DNA from: Bacteriovorax sp. BSW11_IV
GTDB taxonomy: Bacteria > Bdellovibrionota > Bacteriovoracia > Bacteriovoracales > Bacteriovoracaceae
Direction of reading: 5' to 3'
DNA: 64,000 nt
Assembly (NCBI RefSeq): GCF_000447755.1
Contig: NZ_AUNE01000009.1
Span: 1 to 64,000, forward strand
The notes under the pieces are model-generated. The model was not told the origin of the DNA. It was given only the letters and a program-made list of their open reading frames with translations, and ran no database searches. Below are positions 1 to 8,935 of the stretch, in pieces. Made by a program: the position numbers and the translations under genes. The stretch's first letter is position 1, and every line of letters begins with the position of its first letter.

Positions 1-75
1 GCTGGGTTTTTGTTCTTCTTTTCTTTGCTCCTTACAACAGAGTAATCTATTCTAGAAAAGTTCTAACAAGATAAT

Positions 76-104
76 AAAAAAGCGCTCTTATGAGCGCTTT
101 TTTT
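76..104. terminator. Bidirectional intrinsic terminator
   Basis: A perfect 12-bp stem (AAAAAAGCGCTC with GAGCGCTTTTTT) closes a TTAT loop, with A and T runs on either side so that it can work on both strands. It overlaps the stop codon of the minus-strand lipocalin gene. The 75 bases before it hold no recognisable gene. Confidence 0.85.
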
Positions 105-645
105 ATTCCCAAGTTTTCGTTTCAATCAAATTGTTTAGATCATATCCTTGCTCTTTTGCCTTGGCCTTTAGATCATTCATAATGGCCTCATCAAGAACAG
201 GTGTTCTGCTTAATATCCAAAGAAATTTTCTATTGGGAGCTCCCACAAGTGAGTAGCTATCTTCTTTTGTATCAAGAATCCAATAGTCTCCTGCAAATAA
301 TCCAAATCGATTGAAGAATGGAACGAAGCTTACTTTAAGCTTTGCGTTTGTTTCTTTGTCTTTAACTTTGGCAAGAGCATGGGCAACTTTGATTTCGCCA
401 GAAAGAGTTTTGCAACTATTCTTTACAGCGATGAACTTACCATCGATGGAATATTCGGCCTTACTTGAAAGACAATCATTTTGAAAAGGATGATCTTTAA
501 AGCGAGCAACCTCATACCAAGTTCCTAGGTATTGATCGAGGTGAACATAATTTGTAACTTCAGGATCGTGCTTAAGTTGTTCAGCTTGAGCTGTGCTGAG
601 AAGAGAAAAGAACAATAGAGTAATCATGCAAAAGCTTAATCTCAT
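103..645 (-). CDS. Exported lipocalin (Blc-like)
   Basis: A 180-aa lipocalin of the bacterial Blc type, expected to bind lipids or small hydrophobic ligands in the periplasm. Residues 1-21 form a signal peptide ending in TAQA. The lipocalin signature GTWYEVARF lies at residues 41-49, and the C-terminal half has the Blc-like YWILDT and LWILSRTP strands. E. coli Blc is an outer-membrane lipoprotein; here there is no lipobox cysteine after the signal peptide, so the protein is probably soluble. The start is preceded by AAGGAGAA. It is transcribed alone and ends in the terminator at its 3' end. Family is sure; ligand unknown. Confidence 0.9.
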   Translation of the reverse strand: MRLSFCMITLLFFSLLSTAQAEQLKHDPEVTNYVHLDQYLGTWYEVARFKDHPFQNDCLSSKAEYSIDGKFIAVKNSCKTLSGEIKVAHALAKVKDKETNAKLKVSFVPFFNRFGLFAGDYWILDTKEDSYSLVGAPNRKFLWILSRTPVLDEAIMNDLKAKAKEQGYDLNNLIETKTWE

Positions 646-750
646 AGAATTCTCCTTATGATGAGTTCTTGAGACTATAGGAAAATTCTAATTCAAGGTG
701 AAGAGCTGTGGCCTAGACAAAATATGTACATGGCCACAGTGGATGTGATT

Positions 751-1131
751 TTAACAATTTGGACAATTTTTTGAGTAATGCTTGCGGTACTTATTAGCGA
801 TCTCATACATCTTATTCAGGGCCTTCTTCCCAACTTCAGAGTCAAGAAGCCATGAAAATTTAGAAACCATGGGAAATTGATGGGCCAAGTAGTTAGCAAC
901 TTCTGGACCTTTAAGTATTTCACCCTTTTCATTAATGAGATGGATAACGTTATGACAGTCTTCTTTATCAAGATCGTAAAATGTATTCATTTCTTCAGAG
1001 TGGATAGAGACCATTTTAATATGCTCTGTACCAGGAACTCTCTCTAGCGCCTGTTTAAAGCGTAAACATAGGGGGCATTCTTCATCGTAGAAGAGGTAGG
1101 CCGTCTTATTTTCGTTTTCGTTCACATCCAT
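751..1131 (-). CDS. DCC-family thiol-disulfide oxidoreductase-like protein
   Basis: A 126-aa protein with the DCC family (DUF393) opening: a short strand, then YDEECPLC with CPLC at residues 19-22, followed by a thioredoxin-like stretch. Members are predicted thiol-disulfide oxidoreductases with few known substrates. No signal peptide is visible, so it should be cytoplasmic. A second cysteine pair (NCPNC) ends the protein, which may be a second redox or metal site. It lies 13 bases after the large exported protein on the same strand, so they are probably co-transcribed. Start has AAGGAGAT. Confidence 0.75.
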   Translation of the reverse strand: MDVNENENKTAYLFYDEECPLCLRFKQALERVPGTEHIKMVSIHSEEMNTFYDLDKEDCHNVIHLINEKGEILKGPEVANYLAHQFPMVSKFSWLLDSEVGKKALNKMYEIANKYRKHYSKNCPNC

Positions 1132-1144
1132 GTGATCTCCTTTT

Positions 1145-2857
1145 CTATTCTTTAACTTCTAATCTTCGCCAGCCCGAAACTTGGTATCTTCTTGATACAA
1201 TATCGAAGATTGGTCTTGATGTATCTTTTGTAATTTGAGCTCCCTGTTGAGCTCTTTCAGCAAACTTAAGTACGTTTTCTTGACCAGCTTCTTGATTCTT
1301 TTTGCCTTTAAGTTGCTTGTCGAAATAGTTTTTAAAATTAAAGTCATCCTTCTTCTTATTGCTCTTGTCTTTGTTAAGACCACTTCCCCCTGTGAACGTG
1401 ATGACATTAGATCTTGAATTTCCAGTGCTCGCTGTTTTTACATTTGCGGCATTTTCATTTGGATTTGTAAATTTCGCAGTATTGGCAGCTGAAGATTCAT
1501 CATATGGCATGGCCGCTAATGATTTTGCGACTTCATTATCAACACCCAAGAGCTTTAGGCCTTCAAAAACTTCTTTTTGATCATTTGATAAAGGAACTTT
1601 TGAAGTGATTTTGAACTTCTGATCTTTAAGAGCTTTCTTTGCCATTGCTAAAAGATTGGCATCTGGTGTTCCAGAGATCTTTCCATTTTTCAATTCACCA
1701 GTGAAAAGTGAATTCAAAGACTCTAGTGATTTTGAACCGACAATATTTGGTCCTGAAAACTTCACCATTGTATCGAGAACTTTTCTATCATAACAAGTAT
1801 CAGACTGCTCACATGAACAGTCTTCATCAACTTTCATATTATTATCAACACAGCTTACATAAACTGAATTTTCTGCAATAAGTTTTTTCTTAATTTGTTT
1901 TTCACAGTGCTGAGTGTCCCATTGAGTTGAAGGCTCTGAACAGTAACAATCTTTTTCAGTAATAGGATTACAATCTCCCGCTTTTGGAAGTCTATTTTTA
2001 ATAGACTGAACTTTGGCCATATAATCTTCGTGGTCACCAATGACACCATTATAATAAACAGTTAGAGTTGCGGCCGCAGCAGTCTTTAAATAAGTTTTCC
2101 AATCGGCCTGCCCTGTAACCATCGGCTTAGCGGCCATGGCAACGTAACATGCTGTTGTTCCACCCCAACCAAGAGTCTGGATCTTAGCTGTTTTTGCTCT
2201 TTCTTTGTGAGAAAGGTAGGCCTTCTCAAGAGCTTGTCTTTGAGCTGTCTCTTCTTTCAATTCTCCGCCAATATTAGTTTGACCAAGCTGTTGTTGAAAC
2301 ATCGCAAGACCTTCTGTGGCCGTCGCAATAAATCGACAATAGTCATTTCTCGATTTTTCTTCATCTGGTTTTCCTGATGAAGAATTAGAGTTCGAAGAAT
2401 TTGTCCCGTTTGTATTGTTAGTTCCTGTATTATTTGCGTTTGGAGCATTTCCTGGGCCCTGTGATTTTGCTGTTGGACCATTTTGTGAAGCAGCTTTTGG
2501 AGTTGTCCCATCTGTCGGTTTTACATCAACAGATTTAGAAATTTTTCCCATGTCTGGGATTACAGTAACGATCATTGTATACATTTGAGTTAAGGCCTTA
2601 ACCATCATGGCCTTTTTCGCATTAGGGTCTCGTCCATCACAAATCTCTTGAGTTTTTTTATCACCATTACGACATTCTTCTTCTAATATTCGCGAGGCCT
2701 TACCTTCATGGAAGTAGTTTTCACTCGTCCACTTCTCTTGATCTGTGAGGTTGTTCTCATCGACTTGATTACCTGTCGTATTAGAGATCGCCTGACCAAA
2801 ACTAAGCTGGCAAATAAGGGTCGTCGTTAATAGAGTTCTTAGTAGTTTTTTGCTCAT
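1145..2857 (-). CDS. Large exported protein of unknown function
   Basis: Not recognised. A 570-aa exported protein: residues 1-22 are a signal peptide (MSKKLLRTLL, then LSFGQA). A low-complexity Asn/Thr/Gly/Ser linker falls near residues 120-160. A middle region rich in paired cysteines (CNPITEKDCYC, CSCEQSDTC) suggests disulfides in the periplasm or outside the cell. A basic, Lys-rich stretch lies near residue 500. An in-frame GTG nine bases upstream (2866) is an alternative start; ATG at 2857 was chosen because it begins a canonical signal peptide. It leads a two-gene operon with the DCC protein, which might act on its cysteines (inference). Confidence 0.65.
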   Translation of the reverse strand: MSKKLLRTLLTTTLICQLSFGQAISNTTGNQVDENNLTDQEKWTSENYFHEGKASRILEEECRNGDKKTQEICDGRDPNAKKAMMVKALTQMYTMIVTVIPDMGKISKSVDVKPTDGTTPKAASQNGPTAKSQGPGNAPNANNTGTNNTNGTNSSNSNSSSGKPDEEKSRNDYCRFIATATEGLAMFQQQLGQTNIGGELKEETAQRQALEKAYLSHKERAKTAKIQTLGWGGTTACYVAMAAKPMVTGQADWKTYLKTAAAATLTVYYNGVIGDHEDYMAKVQSIKNRLPKAGDCNPITEKDCYCSEPSTQWDTQHCEKQIKKKLIAENSVYVSCVDNNMKVDEDCSCEQSDTCYDRKVLDTMVKFSGPNIVGSKSLESLNSLFTGELKNGKISGTPDANLLAMAKKALKDQKFKITSKVPLSNDQKEVFEGLKLLGVDNEVAKSLAAMPYDESSAANTAKFTNPNENAANVKTASTGNSRSNVITFTGGSGLNKDKSNKKKDDFNFKNYFDKQLKGKKNQEAGQENVLKFAERAQQGAQITKDTSRPIFDIVSRRYQVSGWRRLEVKE

Positions 2858-3068
2858 GGCGCTCACATTCGAAGTTACTGTTTTCTTTGATATAGTGATC
2901 CTATTCTACCTTGAGTGCCTACTTTCAAGGCAGGGGATAATATCTTCCTCTTTGCAATATGTGTGATTTCAGGAGCTTATTGTGCCTTGCAGAGTGCTTT
3001 ATACCGTAAATAAGTGCAAATTATTATTGACGTTTGACTACCGCATCATGTGTTGCTAAAAAGGAATT

Positions 3069-3587
3069 ATGAATACAGTAGAAAGAGAAAATGAATTGTC
3101 GCATTCAATGGTCCACTATCTTTTAACGATCCATAAGTTAAAAGAAAAAAGGGGCTTTGCGCGTGTGACTGACATTGCAAAAGATTTAAATTTAACGAAA
3201 GGCAGTGTTTCAACTGCTTTAAATAACTTGAAGAAAAAAGGCCTTGTTGAAGAAGAAGAGGATTGCAAGTTTGTAATCCTTACTGATCTAGGTCACGAAG
3301 AAGTTCACAGAATTCTTTCATCAAGAACTTTACTTTTCTATTTCCTTAAAGACTTCGTAGGAGTTGAAGAAGGAGTGGCCGAAAGAGATTCTTGTATGAT
3401 GGAGCACTTGATGAGCCATGAAACGAGTGAAAAATTCTTTGAATTTATGAAGATGCTTGCATGTAGCTGCAAGGACGGAAAGAAACTACCAAACTTTGAA
3501 ACCTCTTTAGATCTTTGCGATTTCAAAACCGCAGAAGATTTCATGGAAAAACAAGAGGGTGATAAATATCTAAAGGTCGACGAGTAA
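3069..3587 (+). CDS. DtxR/MntR-family metal-dependent regulator
   Basis: A 172-aa repressor-type regulator. The N-terminal winged helix (residues about 10-65) has the recognition region LTKGSVSTALNNLKKKGLV, and the dimerisation/metal domain follows. Aligned with DtxR, the primary metal ligands are kept: the Met in HSMVHYLL, and Cys, Glu and His in DSCMMEHLMS. Ancillary-site ligands (DtxR H79, E83, H98) appear replaced by Arg, Phe and Glu. The C-terminus adds a CSC motif. It is divergent from the large exported protein and ends in its own terminator. The metal (Fe or Mn) cannot be told from sequence. Confidence 0.82.
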   Translation: MNTVERENELSHSMVHYLLTIHKLKEKRGFARVTDIAKDLNLTKGSVSTALNNLKKKGLVEEEEDCKFVILTDLGHEEVHRILSSRTLLFYFLKDFVGVEEGVAERDSCMMEHLMSHETSEKFFEFMKMLACSCKDGKKLPNFETSLDLCDFKTAEDFMEKQEGDKYLKVDE

Positions 3588-3607
3588 TTTTCGACCTTTA
3601 ATTTTTT
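3572..3607 (+). terminator. Intrinsic terminator after the DtxR-type gene
   Basis: A 9-bp perfect stem (AAAGGTCGA with TCGACCTTT) and 10-base loop is followed by AATTTTTT. The left arm lies in the last codons of the gene and the loop contains its TAA stop. Confidence 0.8.
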
Positions 3608-3622
3608 GCCAAGGAAGGCGAA

Positions 3623-4330
3623 ATGAAGAAAGTTACTCTCTTACTAATTACAATCCTCTCCTTAAATGTATCTGCATTTTATGGTCGCTGTTTTGACCGC
3701 CACACTTCATTGGAAAATATAAAAAAAGAAATATCGCCCTTCTTACTAGAGGGAGAATCTTTATCAATTAATCAAACAGAGTACTGTGTTGAATTTGAAG
3801 TTGGTAGTGACGATAGAATGACTCTGATTGATGGATTGATTTCAACAAAATATAGAGTGAAGTCATCTTATCGCTCTCAAAAAGAAGCTTCTCTTGCGCC
3901 AGCTGTTTCACAAAATTGTAGAATTGAAATTCAAAGAACTGAAAAAGAAAGAAAAGTTATAAAGAAAGTCCAAGTTGGGAGTAAAACTCGCTTAATTGAA
4001 GAAACTGTACAAGGAAGCGGTAAGTCCACAAGCCAAATGCTCTTAGGGGAGGGCAGACCTGGGCTCCTTAAAATGGATGGTGATGACTATTATCTGAAGT
4101 GTGAAAAACGTGGTTCACAGTCATATGAGATCACTCTTAGCATTGAGAAAAATTATGGTCGCGATAGTCTTTCGACTGCAATTACTGTTCAAAAAAATGA
4201 TCCAGTAGATATTGGTTCGATGAAAGATGAGATTAATAAAAAAGATAAAAAAATAGGTATTCCAGTAGGCGTTAGTTACGGAAGTGAGAAATCTAACGTT
4301 ACATACAATTACATTCTTTATATTCGTTAA
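3623..4330 (+). CDS. Exported protein of unknown function
   Basis: Not recognised. A 235-aa protein with a signal peptide (about residues 1-18, MKKVTLLLIT then LNVSA). The mature part has five cysteines, which could form disulfides, and a charged KERKVIKKVQVGSKTR strand. The start follows AAGGAAGG with good spacing. The transporter gene follows 11 bases downstream, so they may be co-transcribed. No catalytic motif is seen. Confidence 0.7.
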   Translation: MKKVTLLLITILSLNVSAFYGRCFDRHTSLENIKKEISPFLLEGESLSINQTEYCVEFEVGSDDRMTLIDGLISTKYRVKSSYRSQKEASLAPAVSQNCRIEIQRTEKERKVIKKVQVGSKTRLIEETVQGSGKSTSQMLLGEGRPGLLKMDGDDYYLKCEKRGSQSYEITLSIEKNYGRDSLSTAITVQKNDPVDIGSMKDEINKKDKKIGIPVGVSYGSEKSNVTYNYILYIR

Positions 4331-4341
4331 GTGAGTTTAAA

Positions 4342-5598
4342 TTGAAAATTCTAAAAGAAATTAAGGCCGAATTATCGTCACTCGATAAGGGTCAAAAATC
4401 TAGTTTATTTAAAATCTGTGCCACGCTGTCTTTACTCTATTTTTCTTACCCTATGATTAGAGCAACTTCAGAGGCCATCTTTCTTGAAGTGTATAAAGCG
4501 AAAAGTTCTCCTCTCGTTTGGGTTTATTCTGTCATAACACTAAGTATTTCTATTTTGATTTTCAATAAATTTCAAACAAAGCATAGCGTTCATAAGTTAT
4601 TTGCGAGCATTGGTTTTTTCTCATTAATCATTTTCTCGCTTTGTAATGCGATGATTGTCAGTGGGCACAAATTTTGGGCCTACCCTTTATACGTTTGGAA
4701 AGAAGTCTATATTGTCATTTTAGTTCACATAGTACTGGGTTATATGAACACCATTCTCACTTATGAAACTGCAAAAATTGTCTATGGGCCATTAGGTGCC
4801 ATTGCGAGTATTGGAAGTATTCTAGGGGGGCAGGCGACAGTTTATCTAACGAAGAAAATGACGATTGTAACAGGACTTGAGAATTTAATCGCTGTGAGTA
4901 TGCTTGGGGTTCTTATTGTGATTCTTGGGGCAGCATTTTTTTATGAAAAGCGTGAGTATGTCATTCAAGATCAAAATATAAAACATAAAGATGATTCACC
5001 TTTAAAGTCAATTGTTGAAGTTAAATACTATGTTTTTGGAATTGCAACTCTTGTTCTGTTAACTCAATTTGTAATCAATCTGGCGAATTTTAAATTCAAT
5101 TTAGAGTTCGAAAAATTTGTTTTTGGTGAGGTCGATAAGGCCGCTTATCTTGGAAACTTGTATTCCATCATCAGTATTGTCAGCTTTGCTTTGCAAATTG
5201 TGATTATCCCAATTTTATTTAAAATGGTGAAAAATAGTCGTATTCACTTTAGTGTGCCCATCATCTATATGGTTTTCTTCCTTTTTTCTTTAATTGGAGG
5301 AACTAATGGTCTGTTGCCAGTGGCCTCAATGTTTGTCCTGTATAAGGGATTTGATTATTCTCTTTTTTCAGCGGCAAAAGAGATGTTATATTTCCCATTG
5401 GACGCAAAGCAGAAGTATGGTGCTAAGTATTTGATTGATATGGTGGTCTATCGATTCTCTAAAGGATTGATTTCCTTCATTTTAATCTTTGTCCAATCGA
5501 TGGTATTTATCGACTCATTGTTGGCCATTTGTCTGATTTTATGGTTATTAATACTTATTCCGTTGTTTAAACTACAACGAAAATTGATAAAGGTTTAG
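4342..5598 (+). CDS. Membrane transporter resembling NTT (ATP/ADP-type) carriers
   Basis: A 418-aa protein with about 11-12 hydrophobic segments and a TTG start. The layout recalls the nucleotide transporter family (NTT/Tlc, TC 2.A.12): an early Arg-containing helix (YPMIRATSEA), the segment YGPLGAIASIGSILGGQ after helix 4-5, and a late segment (LYKGFDYSLFSAAKEMLYFPLD, in part) like the family's conserved KEMxYxPLD region. Similarity is judged by eye; a general MFS carrier is the alternative. It sits between an exported protein and an M3 peptidase gene that begins 8 bases downstream. A nucleotide or nucleoside substrate would fit a predator, but that is inference. Confidence 0.6.
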   Translation: MKILKEIKAELSSLDKGQKSSLFKICATLSLLYFSYPMIRATSEAIFLEVYKAKSSPLVWVYSVITLSISILIFNKFQTKHSVHKLFASIGFFSLIIFSLCNAMIVSGHKFWAYPLYVWKEVYIVILVHIVLGYMNTILTYETAKIVYGPLGAIASIGSILGGQATVYLTKKMTIVTGLENLIAVSMLGVLIVILGAAFFYEKREYVIQDQNIKHKDDSPLKSIVEVKYYVFGIATLVLLTQFVINLANFKFNLEFEKFVFGEVDKAAYLGNLYSIISIVSFALQIVIIPILFKMVKNSRIHFSVPIIYMVFFLFSLIGGTNGLLPVASMFVLYKGFDYSLFSAAKEMLYFPLDAKQKYGAKYLIDMVVYRFSKGLISFILIFVQSMVFIDSLLAICLILWLLILIPLFKLQRKLIKV

Positions 5599-5606
5599 GA
5601 GATAGA

Positions 5607-7637
5607 ATGAACCCATTTTTTGAAAAATTTGATACGCCTTTTGAGGCCATTCCATTTGATAAAATTAAAAACGAGCACTACCTACCAGCTCTAGAAAAGG
5701 CCATCGTTGATGCGAAGGCTGAAATTGAGGCCATTAAAAATAATACAGAAGAAGAAACTTTTGAAAATGTTATTGAGGCCTTTGATAAAGTAGGACTTCT
5801 ACTTGATACAGTAGCTTATACTTTTTCAAATTTAACAAGTGCTGAAACAAATGACGAGATGACTGAGATCGATAAAGTTTTCTCTCCAAAACTTACTGAG
5901 TTTGGAAATGATGTAACTTTAGATGCTGGACTTTTTGCTAAGATTAAAAAAGTTTGGGACAAGAAAGATTCTCTAAACTTGACTGGTGAGCAAATGACTC
6001 TTCTTGAGAAGAATTACAAATCATTTACTCGTAACGGTGCACTTTTATCAGATGAGAAAAAAGACAAGTTAAGAGCTATTGATACTGAGTTATCAACTCT
6101 TGGAATTCAGTTCAGTGATAATGTTCTAAAAGAAACAAATAGCTTTGAAATGGTTCTAGATAACAAAGATGATCTTGCAGGTCTTCCTGAAGGTGTTATC
6201 GAAGCTGCTGCTATGACAGCTACTGAGAAAGGACATGAAGGTAAGTGGGTTTTCACACTTCAATACCCGAGCTATGTTCCATTTGTAACTTATGCTAGCA
6301 ATAGAGCTCTTCGTGAGAAAATGTCTCGCGCTTTTGCTTCAAAATGTTGCAAAGGCGATGAGAGAGACAACCAAGAAATCGTAAAGAGAATTGCTAATCT
6401 TCGTTTTGAGAGAGCAAATCTTCTTGGCTATAAAACTCACGCAGATTTCGTACTTGAAGAAAGAATGGCCCAAAATGCTGACAACGTATTTACACTTTTA
6501 AATAAGTTAAAAGACAAAGGTCTTCCTGCTGCTAAAGCTCACGTTGTTGAAGTCGCAGATTATGCTAAGCAATTGGATGGTATCGAAGAACTTATGCCAT
6601 GGGATTATGGTTACTATTTCGAGAAACTAAAGAAAGAAAGATATAGCATTGATGATGAAATGCTTAAGCCTTATTTTAAACTTGAAAACGTAATTGATGG
6701 TGTATTTAAAGTTGCTAATAAACTTTACGGTTTAACTTTTGAAGAAAGACATGACATTCCAAAATATCACAAAGATGTAATGACTTATGAAGTAAAAGAT
6801 GAAGATGGAAAACACATCTCACTTTTCTATGCTGACTTCTTCCCAAGAGCTGGAAAAAGAGGTGGAGCATGGATGACTATGTTCAGAGAACAGCACCAAC
6901 ACCATGGTAAAGATGTTCGTCCACTTATCTCTAACGTTTGTAACTTTACAAAACCAACTGAGACGAAGCCTTCTCTTTTAACTTTTGGTGAAGTAACAAC
7001 ACTTTTTCATGAGTTTGGACATGGACTTCACGGTATGCTTTCAAACTGTAAATATAAGTCACTTGCAGGTACAAATGTATTTTGGGACTTCGTAGAGCTT
7101 CCATCTCAAGTTCTTGAGAACTGGGCCTATGAGAAAGAATGTCTAGATCTATTCGCTAAGCACTACCAAACTGGAGAGTTGATTCCTGAAGAATTAGTGC
7201 AAAAGCTAAAAGATTCAGCAAACTTTGGTGAAGGTTACATGACTATTAGACAACTAACTTTTGGTCTTTTAGATATGGCATGGCACTCAGGTAACCCATC
7301 AGATATTTCTGATGTAATGGCCTTTGAAGCAAAAGCTACTGAATCAGTTAAGCTTCTTCCAAAAATTCCTGGAACAAGCTCAAGTTGTGCCTTTAGCCAC
7401 ATCTTTGCTGGTGGTTATTCTGCTGGATACTACTCGTATAAATGGGCAGAAGTTCTAGATGCAGATGCATTTGAATACTTCAAAGAAAACGGTATCTTCA
7501 ATAAAGAGATCGGGAAAAAGTTCAGAGACAACGTTCTATCACGTGGTGGTTCTGAGCATCCAATGGAGCTTTATAAGAAGTTTAGAGGGGCCGAGCCAAA
7601 TACGGATGCTCTTCTTAGACGTGCCGGTTTAATTTAA
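5607..7637 (+). CDS. dcp: M3-family zinc metallopeptidase (Dcp/oligopeptidase A type)
   Basis: A 676-aa cytoplasmic peptidase that trims short peptides. The zinc motif HEFGH is at residues 468-472 (FHEFGHGLHGML) and the third zinc ligand is the Glu in FVELPSQ (about 497). The N-terminal motif with FDKIKNEHYLPALE and the segment SLAGTNVFWDFVELPSQ point to peptidyl-dipeptidase Dcp rather than PrlC, but the two are close. There is no signal peptide. Length is normal for the family. A strong GGAGAT ribosome binding site lies 8 bases after the transporter gene, suggesting one transcript. Confidence 0.92.
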   Translation: MNPFFEKFDTPFEAIPFDKIKNEHYLPALEKAIVDAKAEIEAIKNNTEEETFENVIEAFDKVGLLLDTVAYTFSNLTSAETNDEMTEIDKVFSPKLTEFGNDVTLDAGLFAKIKKVWDKKDSLNLTGEQMTLLEKNYKSFTRNGALLSDEKKDKLRAIDTELSTLGIQFSDNVLKETNSFEMVLDNKDDLAGLPEGVIEAAAMTATEKGHEGKWVFTLQYPSYVPFVTYASNRALREKMSRAFASKCCKGDERDNQEIVKRIANLRFERANLLGYKTHADFVLEERMAQNADNVFTLLNKLKDKGLPAAKAHVVEVADYAKQLDGIEELMPWDYGYYFEKLKKERYSIDDEMLKPYFKLENVIDGVFKVANKLYGLTFEERHDIPKYHKDVMTYEVKDEDGKHISLFYADFFPRAGKRGGAWMTMFREQHQHHGKDVRPLISNVCNFTKPTETKPSLLTFGEVTTLFHEFGHGLHGMLSNCKYKSLAGTNVFWDFVELPSQVLENWAYEKECLDLFAKHYQTGELIPEELVQKLKDSANFGEGYMTIRQLTFGLLDMAWHSGNPSDISDVMAFEAKATESVKLLPKIPGTSSSCAFSHIFAGGYSAGYYSYKWAEVLDADAFEYFKENGIFNKEIGKKFRDNVLSRGGSEHPMELYKKFRGAEPNTDALLRRAGLI

Positions 7638-7646
7638 TGATCTAAT

Positions 7647-7679
7647 CAGTTTGGCCGCATTAAACATGCGGCTGAACTG
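7647..7679. terminator. Hairpin between convergent genes
   Basis: CAGTT-TG-GCCGCAT pairs with ATGCGGC-TG-AACTG around a TAAAC loop: 12 Watson-Crick pairs plus two possible G-U pairs. It lies between the convergent peptidase and MFS genes and covers the MFS stop codon. The T run is poor, so it may end transcription on both strands only weakly. Confidence 0.6.
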
Positions 7680-8928
7680 TATCTTGAACTGATTCATCTC
7701 TGGTGACAATTTCTGCTTCATCTCTATAAAGACTCTGCATATTATTTGACATCAATCTTGGAATGATAAGAACGATAAATATCACTGATGCGGCCAGAAG
7801 CATATCCATCGTTTCAAAACGATTTCCCACAAGGGCCACACAAATTCCTCCTGAAATATTAGGAATAACAAAAGACAAATCGAGAATCGAATGAGTACGC
7901 GATAGGTATTCTGTTGGAACTGTTTTTGAAACATAGTTTAGTTGAGAAGGTATTCTAATAAAGACAAATAGCCCCCAAATAAAGAAAACTGCAGCACTAA
8001 ACCAATAAATAGGAACGAGAACCCAAGTAAGCATGATAAAAGGTTCTATTGCCGAAGTTACGACAATAAGTTTTCCAGGCATATACTTGTTGGAAATTTT
8101 ATGGCACAAAAAACCACCAACGATTCCACCCATTCCAAAGATTGAAAGTAGAATTCCGTACTCAGCTTCTTTGAGCTTTAGAACTTCCGCAGTAAAGGGC
8201 AGAAGTAGAGGAAAGAGAATTCCAATACAAAAGCCTCCAACGGCGCAATTGATAAGTAGGGCCAAGAGATCATTTCTCTTATATGCGTAGCGAAGTCCCT
8301 CTTTGAGGTCGTGTAAGATGCTAGTTTTTTCCTGCCCATGGGCCTTCTTTTGTGGAGGTCTATAGTTTATTTTCAAAAGTAGACCAATTCCAAAAATATA
8401 AGTTAGCAGATCGAAAGTAATGATTTCGTAAATTCCACCAAAGGCAGCAAAAAGAGTTGCACCGACAAAAGGACCTATCATGTGAAGAATTGCAACGGTG
8501 GCGCCAAACAACGAGTTGGCACTGACAATATCTTTACTTGGGACAATATCATTAATCATTGCTTGTCTTGATGGATTATAAAGCCCTGTAAAGAAAGCAA
8601 TGAGTGCATCGCAAATAATGATGTTGTAGAAATTGTGAAAGAAGAAAAGCGAGATCACGAATGGAATACGACAAACATTTGCGAATAGAAGAACATTTCT
8701 TCTGTTAAATTTCTCGCCAATGGGGCCACCGACAAGAGAGCCCAGAGTTAGCGAGATAAGAAATGCCGCTCTCATAAGACCAAGCTGCGACTTGTCGCCG
8801 GTACTTAATTTGAAAACGAGCATCATTAATGCAGTTTCTGTGATAAATGATCCGAGCTCACTTGTGAGCCCGGCGTAGTAAAGTTTTGAGAAATTTGGCA
8901 ACTGCAGGAGTTTAGGAAGCTTTAACAT
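7660..8928 (-). CDS. MFS transporter (MFS_3/EntS-like)
   Basis: A 422-aa integral membrane protein with about 12 predicted spans. The loop between helices 2 and 3 has the MFS motif A form GGPIGEKFNRR (residues about 62-75), and the central part (FGMGGIVGGFLCHKISNKY) repeats the pattern in the second half. Overall shape matches the MFS_3 family that includes exporters such as EntS. It starts 7 bases after the nitronate-monooxygenase-like gene with a weak ribosome binding site, so it is probably translated from a shared transcript. Substrate unknown. Confidence 0.82.
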   Translation of the reverse strand: MLKLPKLLQLPNFSKLYYAGLTSELGSFITETALMMLVFKLSTGDKSQLGLMRAAFLISLTLGSLVGGPIGEKFNRRNVLLFANVCRIPFVISLFFFHNFYNIIICDALIAFFTGLYNPSRQAMINDIVPSKDIVSANSLFGATVAILHMIGPFVGATLFAAFGGIYEIITFDLLTYIFGIGLLLKINYRPPQKKAHGQEKTSILHDLKEGLRYAYKRNDLLALLINCAVGGFCIGILFPLLLPFTAEVLKLKEAEYGILLSIFGMGGIVGGFLCHKISNKYMPGKLIVVTSAIEPFIMLTWVLVPIYWFSAAVFFIWGLFVFIRIPSQLNYVSKTVPTEYLSRTHSILDLSFVIPNISGGICVALVGNRFETMDMLLAASVIFIVLIIPRLMSNNMQSLYRDEAEIVTRDESVQDTVQPHV

Positions 8929-8935
8929 TTATTTT

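Noticed and set aside
3000-3068. Promoter with TTGACG upstream of the DtxR-type gene
   Set aside because: A TTGACG is present, but no acceptable -10 hexamer lies at 16-18 bases, so I did not list it.
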